Positions 43,160 through 55,576 of a stretch of 64,000 nucleotides of DNA are shown piece by piece. This DNA comes from Gautieria morchelliformis (lineage: Eukaryota; Basidiomycota; Agaricomycetes; Gomphales; Gomphaceae): NCBI GenBank assembly GCA_015179125.1, contig WHVA01000120.1, positions 1-64,000 of the forward strand, written 5' to 3'. Every line of letters begins with the position of its first letter. Position 1 is the first letter of the stretch. Made by a program: the position numbers and the translations under genes. Below the pieces are notes generated by a model. The model was not told the origin of the DNA. It saw only the letters and a list, made by a program, of their open reading frames with translations, and did no database searches.

Positions 43160-43930
43160 AGTAGGTTACAGAATACAGTGATAGAGGGTAGCTTGAGCGC
43201 AGAAGCCGGCTTTGAGATGTGAAAAGGAAGAACGGGCGAGGTGTGCCACGTACCAGTCGGAACAGCCTTTCGACCTTCAATCCAGACTTTGCACCTACGC
43301 GTCGGAGTGGTTATGGGTGTACGAGCGATGTTCAGCTTCTGCTCAAAGCGCAAGAGTGCTTAAACGTCGGAACACCAGAAGCAGCCGGACTTTGGGAACT
43401 TAGTGAATAACAGAGCCATTAAAACGCACATTAGAACTCACCACAAAGACTTTAGCAAACAGGGTTATGGTAAGGGACGAGCCGGTAGGAAGGCGCGGTC
43501 CGACGAGGCAGCCACCATGTCTGTGAAGCTACTATTAAAATATAGAATGCTAGAAAAAGACACTGAAACCACGATAGCTAATTCCATTTTCAGATAATGT
43601 CACTTCGAAGGGAAGCTGGCCACAACTAATATAATGGTAAGTATTAACGATAGTGTTGATATTCTTCCACAGAGTCCAATGGGTTCACCATTGTTATAAG
43701 TACAAAGGAACTTCCGAGACTGAGATACTATCAGAAATGGGAAGGAGTGCAGAGCCGCCGAAGCGGGGTGGGAGAGTTCAAAGGAAAGACGATGTATGTT
43801 GCATGGTATTGCGTTGTTTAGGGGATAATTCCATTCCGCGCCCTGGAAATAAGTTGGAGGGTTAGCGAAGGTCAACAACAAAGAAGAAGAAGCCCCACTC
43901 TTCGCGCTGTTGACCGAGTATCAATGACCT
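43160..43930. other. Intergenic, no gene recognised
   Basis: Contains the promoter of the U5 40K gene (43160-43350, minus strand). Short unconvincing frames occur at 43403-43597 and 43600-43881. No repeat structure was seen. Confidence 0.5.
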
Positions 43931-45070
43931 TTAAAAGTAGAGTCCTGACCGACGAGATTGCCATATAACGGAGTAACGGGGAACCTGGCACGTGTGCGCG
44001 ATTCCAGCCCCATCACACCAGGAGGCCATAAATACCGACTCTGGTATGTTCCACGGGTGCATCAAAGCTACGTCCTCAGGTAACCTTGCGTTTCTTCTTC
44101 TTCGGGTTGGACCGTCATCCTGCCCTTCAGGGTTATCTCCCCCATCCTCGTCATGAACCGCCTTTTGACTCCGTTTACGAGCTGTACGCTTCCTGGGCTT
44201 TTGCTCGGTATTGTGAGTACGCCCAGACTCAACTGAGCGGGCGGAACGCGTAGAGCGTGCGTCATCCGCTATGGGCACACGCGTACGTGCCTGCGCATAC
44301 TGTTTACGGTGACACCCTCTTGTCTCACAGGACTCAAGAAGATCATTTGCAACTGTGGAGTCATTCCGGTATCGAGCCCGTTTGCGGTCCATCTAGCACA
44401 CATGATGAGATCAGCAACTAGTTCTAAAACGAAAAGGGGACTCGAAGGTAACCACGCACGGTATGCTTTCCCTCGTAACACCAGCCACTAGGTGGGCCCA
44501 GGTCGCCGGCGCCTTCAACGGTCTTACCACAGCATTCCCAGCGGGTCTCGTATGCCCCCGCGGCCTTGCTCCTGCCATACCCTACATGTTCGACTTCTGC
44601 GCTCTCGTCATCGTGCGCCATCGTGCAGCTGCGGTCGTCGTTTTCGACCTCAAAGTAGCCTTTATGACAACGCACACAGTGTAGACGTGCAGGTGGCTCG
44701 AGAGCTCTGAGGAACGTCGAGAGCGCATGCAATTCTGCGGGAGTGGCTGGGAGACCACCATGTCGTGAGACGATAGAAGAACTGCAAATGGAGCGGGTTC
44801 ACCTAGCTCTAACCGTGAAACAGTGTAAGCATAGAGCGTCTTGGGCGGACATGTCTTGATAAGGGAGTGAAGGGCTGCAGGGTCCAGCTCAGGCGAGGGT
44901 GAAGGGGAAGGTGGAAGTGCCACGCGTGTCGGGGACCCTGGTGCCCCCGTAGGTGCAGAGGCAGATATGGATGCGGACTCCGTGGATGGCGACGGTGAAC
45001 GACCAGCGGTCACAGGTCGTTCAGACTCTTTGTCGGCTTTCGGCCTCGACGAGAAGAGTCGCGAGAACAT
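43931..45070 (-). CDS. Conserved protein with Cys/His zinc-binding motif, function unknown
   Basis: Exons 45070-44803, 44746-44460 and 44392-43931 (338 aa if the last exon runs to the stop). The start is MFSRLFSSRPKADKES with a Ser/Pro-rich leader. The core reads ARLHCVRCHKGYFEVENDDRSC, then HDDESAEVEHVG, RWECCGKTVEGAGDLGPPSGWCYEGKH. This is a set of spaced Cys/His (CxxCH, C, H, CC, C, H) that would bind zinc. The third exon has a basic C-terminal half (EQKPRKRTARKRSQK) suggesting a nuclear protein. The 56-nt and 67-nt introns are GT-AG and keep the frame. The 3' end is uncertain: another frame ends in a Lys-rich nuclear-localisation-like PKKKKRKV close to 44080, so an unrecognised intron could change the tail. 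Confidence 0.75.
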
Positions 45071-45747
45071 CGAAGAGCAAACAAAGCGCGGGAGTCCGTT
45101 TTTCGATCTCCGCCACCCAAACTTCGCTACATAACGTTGAATACAGTAGGCTCAAATTCAAAACGTGCCATTCATTGCTGTAACTTACAGTGGTGGAGCT
45201 CAATATTGGAGACTGAAACGGAAACCTAACCCCAACACCCAGCATATCGCAAGCCTCAACATCGGAGCGGCTCTGAGTCTGCCGTTCGACGGACAATATA
45301 TGACTGCCATGCCCGAGGTGGAAGACACTACTAATATTGGCCCGGCTCGGCTGGAGGCAGGTAGAATTGTATAAGTACATGCAAGTAGCTCATTCTGTAT
45401 ATTCTGTGTACTTTAGAACATCCATCCGGTGTGCCTTGGAAGCATTGCACTCGGCAGGAGGTGTATATATATTCAAGAAAAAAAATGTTTTCAAACAGCT
45501 AGTCAGCAAACTGACTGTCAGCTGCATGGTGCCACCTGGTAAATTTGTCTGAAAGCATCAGAGTCCGGGCCCGAGCGCATGGCGCTTTTGACTCATGCAT
45601 GTTCGGCCATCAGTCCGGTTCAGTCGACTGAGTTTCGTCTGCATCTGAAATATAACTGAGGTATCGAATTCTGATTCATGGTCAGTGAGCTCGATATGAC
45701 CTCTAACCCGCTGAGTACAATTTCCTCTGCTTTAATTACGATCTAGA
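45071..45747. other. Intergenic, no gene recognised
   Basis: Divergent intergenic region between the zinc-motif gene and the ITPA gene. Short frames (45165-45374, 45337-45552) show no motif. A TTTAATTACGATCTAG acceptor-like stretch just before 45748 leaves open an upstream non-coding exon. Confidence 0.5.
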
Positions 45748-46585
45748 ATGTATATTCTGAGATATCCGAACACAGTCTTCGTCACCGGAAACGCTAATAA
45801 GCTTAGCGAGGTTCGTGCCATTCTTTCAACGGGAACGCCTATCGAAATCGAATCCCGAAAATTGGATCGTGAGCCTGTCCTATTTCTTCCCTACGTGATA
45901 ACCCTGATACCTAATTTTGCAACCGTTTGAAATAGTCCCAGAAATACAGGGTACAACACAGGAGGTGGCACGCGAGAAGTGTCGGCACGCAGCTGAGCTT
46001 GTTTGTGCTCGTCTAAAATAACGCTTTCAGTGTCTGTTGCTCACAATTAGGCCGATAGGTAGGCGGTCCGTGCATTACTGAAGACGCTGCCTTATGTTTC
46101 AAGGCCCTTGGCGGATTACCTGGGCCATACATTAAGTGGTTCCTCCAAGAGCTGGGAAATGACAGTAAATATCCCTTCTTCACGAGGTTGCGATATCCAA
46201 ATCCACCATCATTTCCTCATGTGCAGGTCTAGTCAGGCTGCTGGAGGGTTTCTCCACGAATGATGCGTTTGCTCTGTGTACTTTCGCGTACAGTTCTGGG
46301 CCAGGTGCCGAGCCTATCTTGTTTGAAGGCAGGACTGAAGGCCGTATCGTTCCTGCGCGCGGCCCCAAGAATTATTTCGGCTGGAATCCTATTTTTGAAG
46401 TGGAGGACACTGGGCTGACGTGAGTTGTCGATAGATAAACTTGGTTTATGGTGATGGCCCAGTGCTGATCATCGTCGTGCCATTGCAGCTACGCTGAGAT
46501 GCCGCCAGAAACAAAAAATAAGATTTCCCATCGGTTTCGTGCCCTTGAGAAACTAAGGGCGTTTCTGCAGACAGCTCCCTTGTAG
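45748..46585 (+). CDS. HAM1: Inosine triphosphate pyrophosphatase (ITPA/HAM1 family)
   Basis: Exons 45748-45868, 45936-46004, 46063-46164, 46227-46419 and 46489-46585 (582 nt, 193 aa, the usual family length). Key segments are [17 protein letters not shown] (nucleotide-binding N terminus), [44 protein letters not shown] (the catalytic TEDs/LxALxGxPG signature), [34 protein letters not shown], and the C-terminal [14 protein letters not shown]. The enzyme hydrolyses ITP, dITP and XTP to monophosphates in the cytosol, keeping deaminated purines out of nucleic acids. The donor of intron 2 (46005) was chosen because it alone keeps the frame; an alternative at 46001 would shift it. Confidence 0.93.
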
Positions 46586-48184
46586 TCAATCATCATTGAT
46601 ACTCGTTGGACCATTGTGGTGTCGTTTGGCATACCTTGACATAGACTGATTGCGTCAAAGTAGAAAGCCGAAAGCTGTGCCACTCACTTTGATAATCCCC
46701 ATTTCCCGTAATTTTTTCCGCGTGGCAATGTGCTAGGATGCCGCTTTCTGGTTTCTGCTGTGTTGCAAGCATTGTTCTCCCATCTCGCTCACTCTGGGCT
46801 CTTCTGACAATGAGCGCGCGAGCACAGTAATGGTTAGGCAACCGACGACTACTTGAGACCTTCAATCTGACGTGCACCACACCTTACAATAAATTCCTTG
46901 CCGCCGCAGGCCAGTCACCTGTGGGTTTGCTTCCTGCTCACATGGATGTTCTCACTCAACCATTAGTTTTTCTAGCAACTCTTCGACGGGTAGCATCGCC
47001 CATGCATCTGACGCTTCTCACGTCTCCGGGTCTATATGGAGATATACCGCAGGGGAGGCAGGGCAACAAGGACACCGTTAATGGAGGATTTCTTAGCCAC
47101 GATGTAGGTCTCCTTTCGATGTCCTCGACCATCCTACGTGAAAGTATGTTGAGACACATAACAGGTATTCTAAGCCACGTTCCATTCCGCTCTATCTGTG
47201 TATCTTTCGGCTCATCCTTGTTTCGTGATGCATAATGGAAACTGCCGTAGGGATATCGTGGACTGATGAAAGGGATGCGCTCCACACACATGGCGGTTGA
47301 TGGCGGTTGGTCCGCTTCGCTGGGACCGGTAGAAAAACAAAGGACACCGCCTGTCTGTGTATATGACGCTGTCGAGTAATGCTGTCCAATGACGAGCACC
47401 GTCGAAGAGGGTGATTTCCGACGGCACTATCACAAGGCCGTACGCCAGGAACTATGCTGACGAAGTACGGTATCGTGGGAGATATCAGTGACGAGATGTC
47501 TGACCCAGACGGCGAGACCCGGCGACGACTCCGTAAGCGTATTTCTTGATACAGGCTATCCCCAGCTCCGTGGGAGAGATAGGCAGAAATACTAGTATTG
47601 GGCCGGTGACTCGGAGGCTGTCCATCCCTCAGGCCTCTGGTTACATAATGGTTTACCAAGGCGATGATCTGTCTTTTATCTGAGTCTCATCAGATGTACA
47701 TTGTTACATAGCTAAGCATCGACAAACTCAAGGAGCTGATCACTTCTGACCCCGTCCTGATCTTTCCCGAAGACTCCTGCCCTTATCAAGTCTTGCAGAT
47801 AGATACTTAAGGACTGGTGGAACACCCACCACACAATCATGGGAATAGCTACCACATATGGCCTTTTGTTTGCATGGATGGACAGCCACTGGGTTGGTCT
47901 CGGTCAGTAAGCGCCATCAATTGGAAGCGCTTGTTTCATGCCACGCGGATCATGATGATCTGCTTGCGTCCGGCCTGACTTGTAGCGATGGATTTGCAGT
48001 ATACGTCGACAGAACCCCGGCTCCCCACGTTGTCGGGAAAGGGTCATGCCTTAGTCAAACACGTTTGAGTGCGGTAGCCTGCTGGAGCTGGCGGCTGCCT
48101 TGTATATAAGTAGCGAAACACTTGTCTAAGTATCGAAACAAAGTCATCCAGCTCCTCCATCGCCGCCATCTTCCCCTTGAAATA
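46586..48184. other. 1.6 kb without a recognised gene
   Basis: Frames at 46921-47235 (+), 46956-47399 (-), 47192-47659 (-) and 47858-48109 (+) overlap one another and show no motif. The last ~100 bp (TTGTATATAAG at 48098) hold a TATA-like box about 85 bp upstream of the dehydrogenase start. Confidence 0.5.
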
Positions 48185-49269
48185 ATGTCGCAAACTAAAG
48201 TCGTCCTCGTCACGGGCTGTTCTGAGGGAGGCATCGGTTTTTCCTTGTGAGCCTTCGCAGCATCACTTGTTTTTCTTATTTTTATTTTTTCGCTCATACT
48301 ATGGATTGTTAGGTGCCAAGCGTTTGCTGAACGCGGCTGTATCGTGTATGCCACCGCCCGGTCTGTTAAATCCATGCAGGGGTTTCAACATGAAGCCATC
48401 AAACAACTCGCTCTGGATGTCACAAACGAAGAACAGGTGGTGTCTGTCGTGAAAACCATCGTCGCCAACGAAGGCCGCATCGACGTTGTAATCAATAATG
48501 CGGGAGTCCTTACGCCGGGTGAGCTTCTGCGCATCTCCTTTGCTTATATATATTTTGTGGCATGTGCTGATGCAACATACAGGACCTCTGATGGACTGTA
48601 CGGCAGACCAGCTCAAGGCAGAGTACGACGTCAACGTGTTTGGCATCCACCGTGTCTGTCGAGCTGTAGTGCCGTATATGGCAGCACGCAGAGAGGGTGT
48701 TATAGTCAACGTCGGCTCGGTTGTTGGTGAATAGTGAGTTCATATACACCGAAAATTCTATTCAGTATCGTCTAAATTGTCTGATATAAAGCGCAACCCC
48801 GTGGATGGGTACTTATGACTCCTCGAAAGGCGCCGTCCGTATTTTGACGGAAGTACTCGCGATGGAGTGCAAACCTTTCAATATTAGCGTGATGCTCCTC
48901 GCCACATCATCCATTCAATCGAAATTTATAGATAAGCAGGACCAGTACCAGCTCCCTCCAGATTCTATCTATACAAGCTACGCTCACAACGTCCGGGGAC
49001 GGCTCGAGGCCGGCAGGAGCTCATCCGCCATGCCCAGTGATACCTTCGCAGCAGAAGTTGCCTCTAAAGTCCTCAGTAAGACACCACCAAGTTATCTCAG
49101 GATTGGTGGGAAAGCGTGGCTGTTTAGCCTATTTGACTTCCTCCCGCGGAGCTTGGTTCTATCGCTCCTCTGGAATACCTTCTCAAAGCCCGAAGGGGCA
49201 AAGTGTGAGCGAACTATCCAATTTTGCATGCAAGCTTATGGAACTGATGGTCTCTATTTAGCAAGCTAA
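48185..49269 (+). CDS. Short-chain dehydrogenase/reductase (AYR1-like)
   Basis: Exons 48185-48246, 48313-48518, 48583-48733 and 48792-49269 (897 nt, 298 aa). The NADP(H)-binding motif TGCSEGGIG is near the N terminus (TGxxxGxG). NNAGVLTPG follows, then the catalytic set: Ser in VNVGSVVG, and Tyr and Lys in GTYDSSKGAV. The C-terminal part (ATSSIQSKF, RSLVLSLLW) fits the fungal 1-acyldihydroxyacetone-phosphate reductase group, which acts on lipid-precursor ketones at ER or lipid-droplet membranes. Substrate assignment within SDRs is uncertain. The splice at 48733/48792 gives VVGE-YATPWMGTYDSSK and restores the catalytic Tyr. Frame intact. Confidence 0.9.
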
Positions 49270-50042
49270 GTTGTGGTAGATGCAACTCTTCTCAATACCC
49301 TTAGGCTATATTCCCGTGCCACTGAAAGTTATCGTTCTTATTGCTATTCTATCGCATCATAATTAGATCATCGCATTTGCATTATTTGTTCTCGTCACGA
49401 GTTTAGGTAGAACACTATATCTAGAGGTTACCGTTCTTGACCATTCTTGTAGCTTTTCTATCGCATTCTATTAATCTTGTAGCTGTGAGCGTAGCTAATC
49501 CATCGTATCTTAATTACACCTTTTATGTGGCTGGAACTTACTGTAATAGTTGATCCACAGGATAAGTACTTTGGGTCGTCGGCGGCAATAAATATTGCGT
49601 GCCCTGTGGTCGTGGACAAGACACTCTCTGGGCAATCTTCAGTCCGACGTCTTGGGTATAAGCCCTAGAGATATGAAGAGCACTTGAGACTCTGCGTTAC
49701 CGTTGGCGTCCGGGAACGGGTCTATCGGTTTTGGATCTGTCCACGGTGCGGTTGATTAGTATGCTGTCTACACCCCAAAGTTTACCGTAAAGGCAGTCAC
49801 ACTCTGCGAGAACTCCACCAGGCTCCCCGACCCCTCCCCGGCCTCATGAATGAGCAGTTTCTCTGGCTGGTCGAGTTGTTTGGTACGGTCATTGTGAGCA
49901 ATGAACTCTTGCTGTATGTGTGTGGCAAGGAGGCCTTGGTATTTTCCTGCACCATGCAGGTGAGAAGTTATACATAATTATAACAAGAATAAGGAAATTG
50001 TGTACACACGCAAATGCCAGTCGTCGCCCCAGTTCACGAATA
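49270..50042. other. Intergenic, left flank of mobile cassette 1
   Basis: AT-rich with no convincing frame. It ends with TA (50041-50042), the putative target site of the cassette. Confidence 0.5.
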
Positions 50043-50243
50043 TGGGTGTCATCCTGCACAAAAATCAAATTTCCCGCGCGCGCCGAAAATGTAAACCTGC
50101 GCGCGCGCGCGAGCGACTTCCCCGCGCGCGCAACATTGTTTATTTCAACCACTTGTAATCAAAAATTTAATACCATTAATTTTATAAGTACTGTAATCTG
50201 ATACCAATGAAGAGCAGTAAAGACCGGTATAAAATCAAAAAAA

Positions 50244-51227
50244 TTAGACACCAACCACAGTTCCCTCAAACTTCTTAAGCAACTTCAGTCCCTCCTCCAA
50301 TATACCATATTCCCTGTCAAAAACTCCATGATCTCTGATAAATTCCACTGCCTGAAGCCTGCAGGCTGTCGTGACACCTGCAATGTTTGCGGATTCGAAC
50401 TTCGCAAGTGCTTCGAGTGGTGTGCAGGGGTGATCTGGATGTAGATAATGGCGTGCAAACCCATCCCACCAGGCAGCTTCCCAGCTGGCCTGGCAGCCAA
50501 GAGCAGGCCTCTTGCACAACACATCGTGTTTGTCCATCTTGAGTGGGTTATATGCGAGGACGAGGCGAAGATGGCGGATTTCTGACTGTGTGGAGTGGAT
50601 AATGTGCATGATAGTGAGACCTAAGAATGAGGCATCCTCTAGACTGAGTCGATGAGCTGGCGTCGCAACGAGAGCTTTAAAAGCTAATTCGATCCAGTCA
50701 CTGATGCGGAACCTAAGTGCAAGAGAGAGCTGCCGAGCAGGGGAAAGGTTCAGGGAATCGGTAGAGAGGGCCTGGATTGCAAAAGACCTGGCAACATCTA
50801 TCTGTAGGAACGTGCCGAGTTCGAGGATCGAAACAAGCCCTTCTAAGGGGGGGAGATTTGAACTATAGCTAGGGTGCTTCAGTTCAGCCATTAATAAATA
50901 GTTTAATGCTGTCTTACTGACACATAAACCACCACAGTAAATAATCCATTTTTTTTACTGTAAATGGCAGACCCAATTTAACAGGGCTCTCATCGCTCAT
51001 GCCTTCATGATGGTTGGGCTGTGAAGAGCTTGGCGGCATGGAAAACATATCCTTGAAAACAACTGAAAATTTGCGAAGGAGTGATATATGGAGTTTGTAG
51101 AGGACATCCTCAATCTGGACCAGTATTTTAGCTTGTAATATAAGTGAGCATTGCTATAATCTCATACCTGTAATGTGATTGAACCATCTTCGAGGTAAAA
51201 TTCGCTATGGCGAGTAATGACAGTCAT
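50244..51227 (-). CDS. Cassette copy 1: BTB/POZ-domain protein
   Basis: Exons 51227-51168, 51114-50924 and 50868-50244 (876 nt, 291 aa). The N terminus reads RHSEFYLEDGSITLQ, then LLRKFSVVFKDMFSMP and SDESPVKLGLPFTVKKMDYLLWWF, the fungal BTB/POZ fold pattern (FYxEDG-I-----V----L-K-S-VF-DMFS-P). A helical C-terminal half follows (LVSILELGTFLQIDVARSFAIQAL, RISDWIELAFKALV) as in many basidiomycete BTB proteins. BTB domains dimerise and often recruit Cullin-3. It lies inside the TIRs and starts 98 bp from the divergent transposase start, so it travels with the transposon. A role in regulating transposition or host response is inference. Confidence 0.85.
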
Positions 51228-51324
51228 GATCTATGGTATTAGTAGAAAACTGCAAGTAGAATTTTGAGAAGCAATGGGGACGAGTAAAGAAAGCAAAAGT
51301 AAACTCCGACACCTGTCATGCAAC
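51228..51324. promoter_or_regulatory. Shared divergent promoter of BTB and transposase genes
   Basis: Only 97 bp separate the two start codons, and 102 bp in copy 2 (58655-58756). The compact divergent spacing is kept in both copies, suggesting co-regulation. No specific motif was identified. Confidence 0.5.
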
Positions 51325-53370
51325 ATGGTCCTCCTACCTGCATTCCCGGATTTGCCAGGTCCTGGTCCACCAAGCAGGTGGGGACACAATGTCAACCGAG
51401 CTCATCAAATAATTTCTAGGTCCTACTCACACACCTTGCACGTTCTTCATCGTGAGGATGGTGATTTGCTTCGCCTCAAATACCACTTCGATTTCCTTCT
51501 AGGGCGCATATGCTATCTCCTCCGGAACCTGGGTGCTACTGATCTACCTGTGATTTGGCTTAAGACATGTGCCGTCTGTCTAGGTAAATTACTAGTAGAG
51601 CTAGCCATTGCTGTGAAAGGAGCAGACGACATGTATGTATATTGTACTCATTGGTTTACTACGCTACTCATCCGCATGTTTAGTGATCCAGAAACCACGT
51701 CTAGGGAGGATCTTACCACTATTATCCATACCGGACGTGTCGGTCGGCCAACAAAGCAATTGAATGCCGAGTGGGTGCAAGAGGCCGTATCTGGGAACCG
51801 TCACCTCAGTCTGCAGCTTCTTTCACAACTCTTAGGCATACACCGGAACACCCTGAGGTACAAGCTGCAAGAAATGGGACTCAGCCAACGCTTCTCCACT
51901 CTTAATGATATAGATCTCGATCTTCTAATCAAACTCTACAAACGCCTACGCCCCAACTCTGGAGTTCGATATACCATGGGATTTTTAAGTCGCCATGGTA
52001 TATGGATACAGAAGGAGCGTGTTCGAAAATCTCTACGACGGGTTGATGGCCTTGGACAGGCTCTTCGCCAACACGACACTCTTTTACGGCGTGAATATAT
52101 CTCCACCATGTCAAATGCTGTTTGGCATTTTGACGGCCTGCACAAATTAATTCAATATGGTATTGTTATCCATGGCGGTGTGGATGGACATGATCACACG
52201 GTATGTCTTTTTGCAACATGAATTCTCAATACTCACACTGAGCGTGCAGATGGTTGCACTGCGTGCCAGTACTAATAACCGTGCAAGCACAGTCCTGGAC
52301 TTGTTTTTGGATGCAGCAGCCAAGTACGGCTGTCCTTCACGCCTCCATGGTGATCGGGGTGGCGAGAACATTGAACTCGCTGTCTGGATGATCGTGCACC
52401 GTGGACCATCACGCGGCTCTTTTATGTGGGGATCGTAAGTACTACTGTGTGCTTGTTCCTCTATAAGCTTCATTATTTTTTTTAGTTCAACTCATAACAC
52501 CCGTATTGAGCGAATATGGGTTGAGGTCGCAATGCAGTTTAGCCGCTGTTGGCGTGCCTTTTTTGCACGCCTTGAAAGCTCCCATCATCTGGATCGTCTC
52601 AACGCTCACCACCTATGGCTCCTACACGTGCTTTTCCTCGATCTCATAAATGCAGACTGCAATGCATTTGAAGCTGATTGGAATAACCATCCGATGTCCA
52701 GTGCAAATAACCGGACCCCATTAGTAAGTAAATTTTGCTGACATCAAGACTACTATTTCACAATTGACATTATTTATAGGATATGCGCTTTCTTAGCAAT
52801 GCGAAGCATGGCAAGATTGTCTCCGAGTATGACGAGGTGCATCCAGACACGCTTCAGCAGTACTACTCAACGCATGGCTCCGTTGTCCATCACACAGGTC
52901 TCACAGGGGCTGGTCATCCTTTGGACGAAGACGATCTGGACACAAGTGATGACTTGGAGTCGCTTACTGCTACTGACAGCAGCGTGGACAATATATCTGA
53001 CTTGGAAGACAATGATGAGAATAACAGTGCAATAGAAGACCAATTGACAATGGATGTGCAAGCCAATATCAACCACCCTGCCATTCATGTCCCACGCAGC
53101 CAGCCGCCTTTCAGCAATCGGCTTCACGAGGCGATTTTTTTTGCAGCACTGGATCAAGCTCATGAGACAGGACTAATCCCCGAGGGGTATGGAGTGATGG
53201 CTGCTGAGCAGGAAGATGGCTACCCAGTATTCGAGAGTATTCGTGTGGGTCGTCGGGCTCGGGAGCTTGTTGTGGAGCTCCCGGAGTCTATTTGGTTCCC
53301 TCGTGCAGTTGCTTGGTTGCAAGGCCTTCATATTATGCAAACATTGCTATATCAATTGGAAGATGTATAG
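51325..53370 (+). CDS. Cassette copy 1: integrase-core (DD34E) transposase
   Basis: Exons 51325-51632, 51684-52200, 52250-52434, 52486-52723 and 52780-53370 (1839 nt, 612 aa). ATG 51325 was chosen over 51274 because MVLLPAFPDLPGPGPP aligns exactly with the start in copy 2. An N-terminal helical region (PPSRWGHNVNRAH) leads to an HTH region (RVGRPTKQL ... LSQLLGIHRNTLRYKLQEMGL), then the integrase core. Asp253 is in WHFDGLHKL, Asp310 in LHGDRGGEN and Glu345 in TRIERIWVEV; the 34-residue gap is the classical DD34E spacing. An acidic linker and the C-terminal VFESIRVGRRARELVVELP end it. Related integrase-core proteins are common in basidiomycetes and some animals. It presumably cuts and joins element ends. 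Frame intact. Confidence 0.9.
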
Positions 53371-53898
53371 TAGTAGGTACAACTTCTATCATACTTGAAT
53401 CCAGATGATCACCCACTGTCCTTCCCTTTCTCGGGGCAACTCTTTCCCGCATGCGCCTGACCAACTTCTCCTCCACGTTCACCTCCTCGTTATGCCTAGA
53501 TGGTATTACGAGTTACATGTGCATGCGCGGTGCCAAGGCGCGCATGGCATGTGAGTTGTAAAACAATCCTGCGTGTACGTTTGTACGACGGCGAGAGAGG
53601 CGGGCAAAATTGATGAAGGTGGGACGTCTCTCGTGAAATATGAGTGTAGACATGGTCTGGTTGGGGTGGGCCCACCGCGGGAGAAAACATAAGAGATGCA
53701 GAACGTTGCACATGCGCATGGATCAAAAATGTTTCTCACACACTGTAGAGTCGAAATATCATTTAGTTTTCATGTCAAAATCAACTCTGTCAAGAGATGG
53801 TCAGATAATGAGCGTATACAGTACGAGCTACGTGTGAAATTTTTTGCGTCGTCACACACTGAATCTTCACACTCTTTCACCATTTCCACTTCTAGTCC
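53371..53898. other. Spacer between cassette genes, copy 1
   Basis: A 528-bp non-coding gap with mirror-open frames on the minus strand (53496-53739) but no motif. It presumably holds the transposase 3' end and the promoter of the third gene. The gap is only ~110 bp in copy 2. Confidence 0.5.
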
Positions 53899-55440
53899 AT
53901 GGCTCAAAGATGCAAATACTCTGGAGCAGAGAACGGCTCTCTCTGCTCATGCCCGCATTTTGTCCCAAAGGAAAGTATTGGTATCAATGAAGCAACCACA
54001 TGCGCAGGCTGTTTACACACCATCGCATGGCATCGGATACCATCATCTACACCACCGGCTCAGTCACCAAACACTAACCAATCTTTTCAAGACTTACTTT
54101 CGACTTTTACAGCGCAGGCCGCTGCTGTGGGAGGCTCTGTCAAAACGAGGATGAAGGGTAAATGTCACGCGAGCGAAGACGATGCACGCCGCGAGGCTAT
54201 TGCCGGTCTCAAGAAGACAGCTATGAGTGAGAATGAGGGTAGCAGCAAAAAGGTACAGCTTACATTCATAATATGAATTCCAAGAGATAACAGATGTCCC
54301 AGCTGAAAGGGGGGAAAAGATGTTCCGCGGGAAAACAGAAAAGGGGCAACGGTGGGGACGTATTTACAAGTGTGCGACTGCTTGTTATAATGCCAGAAGG
54401 CATTGATGTGAGCAAACGTTGCGTTGATTAATGACTACACTTACCTTGAGATCACAGGATACCGAGACACTCAATGAAACAACGGAACCGAACTTACAGT
54501 GTATCGATCAGCTAAGCAAAGCCGGCTTTGCTATATTCGGGAATCCTGGCGAATTGGAGTTCTCCAACCAATGGTCAACTCGCAAGCTTGATGAGTGGCT
54601 GCGGCAAATGTTACCTGCTGCTTTTGAGCCTATGGATGACGTAGCAGAGGTTGGTGATGAATTTACCTGGTGCCTGCTGAAAGCAAGCCGCTCGCGCCTC
54701 TCGCTGCACCGTGAAGTCCCCGATGGATATGATTTTGTGGATGCTAAAGGAGGTAAGAGTAAAGGCTGGCAGGAAAGTAAGCTATACCTTGGTAGGCCTT
54801 GAATATCTTACTGTGTCTGGACATCTAATAATAGTCTGCAGTGTCCCGAAAGCGGTTAAGCAGCATCATTCGCGAACTCAAAGGAAAAGATGCATCGACA
54901 TCAAAGCGTTCTGCCTGTAAGCAATCCATTACCAGCTAAAACACAACCACTGACTTCAAAGATACCATAGCGGAAGCAGAGCTCGATGATGAACCGATAC
55001 ACAGCCATAACACACGATCGAAGAAGAAGCGTACCTCAATTAGCCCTGTTCCAGAGGATAACTATGATGACGACTTTCAATCGTCTTCTGATATCGAAAA
55101 GGCTCATGAAAGCAATTCAGGTAGTCTGCACTTCAACTCCGCAGAAAGCACACACTGACTTCTATGAGTAGTATCAAATGCTATATATGTTGTCAGTTCT
55201 GATAGCGAGGAAGGGTCACCTTTGGCATCGGCTCTCCCCATCCCACAAAAAGCAACAACCTCTGGCTCACCACCAGCCAAGCGACTCTCTACCCTTGAAC
55301 TGGAGAAAAGCTTTGAGGATTTCGATGCATCGATGAAGACAGCATCGATGAAGATGGCATCGATGAAGCCAGCTCCTAAGCTCGGTGGATTCAAGAGTCA
55401 GTTCAAAACGGCAGATAACCCTTGGGCCAATCTAATCTAG
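53899..55440 (+). CDS. Cassette copy 1: third gene, Cys/His N terminus, function unknown
   Basis: Exons 53899-54252, 54303-54407, 54458-54791, 54842-54916, 54962-55120 and 55172-55440 (1296 nt, 431 aa). The start MAQRCKYSGAENG leads to LCSCPHFVP and CAGCLHTIAWH, a likely zinc site. A basic segment (KGGKRCSAGKQKRG) and VRLLVIMPEGID follow, then a conserved domain: IDQLSKAGFAIFGNPGELEF, WSTRKLDEWLRQMLP, SRSRLSLHREVPDGYDF, SKGWQESKLYLVSRKR. The tail is acidic/Ser-rich and ends DNPWANLI. Copy 2 has the same order of blocks, ending near TPWSF. I recognise no family. Zinc and basic regions suggest nucleic-acid binding; this is inference. Confidence 0.85.
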
Positions 55441-55576
55441 GATATCATTTGAACCACTATTCTTTTGACAACTTCCTCTCTCTTTTTCCTCAAAAAACTT
55501 TTTTTTCTTTTTTTTTTTTTTTCCTTCGGAATATTTTACACTTGAGCTAATGCCAGTCATTCATTACTTATTTACC
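55441..55576. other. T-rich 3' flank of the third cassette gene
   Basis: Long T-runs (55500-55522) follow the stop codon, with no further frame. Confidence 0.4.

Noticed and set aside
46921..47659. A gene between ITPA and the dehydrogenase
   Set aside because: Overlapping frames on both strands, no motifs, and no splice pattern that improves any of them.
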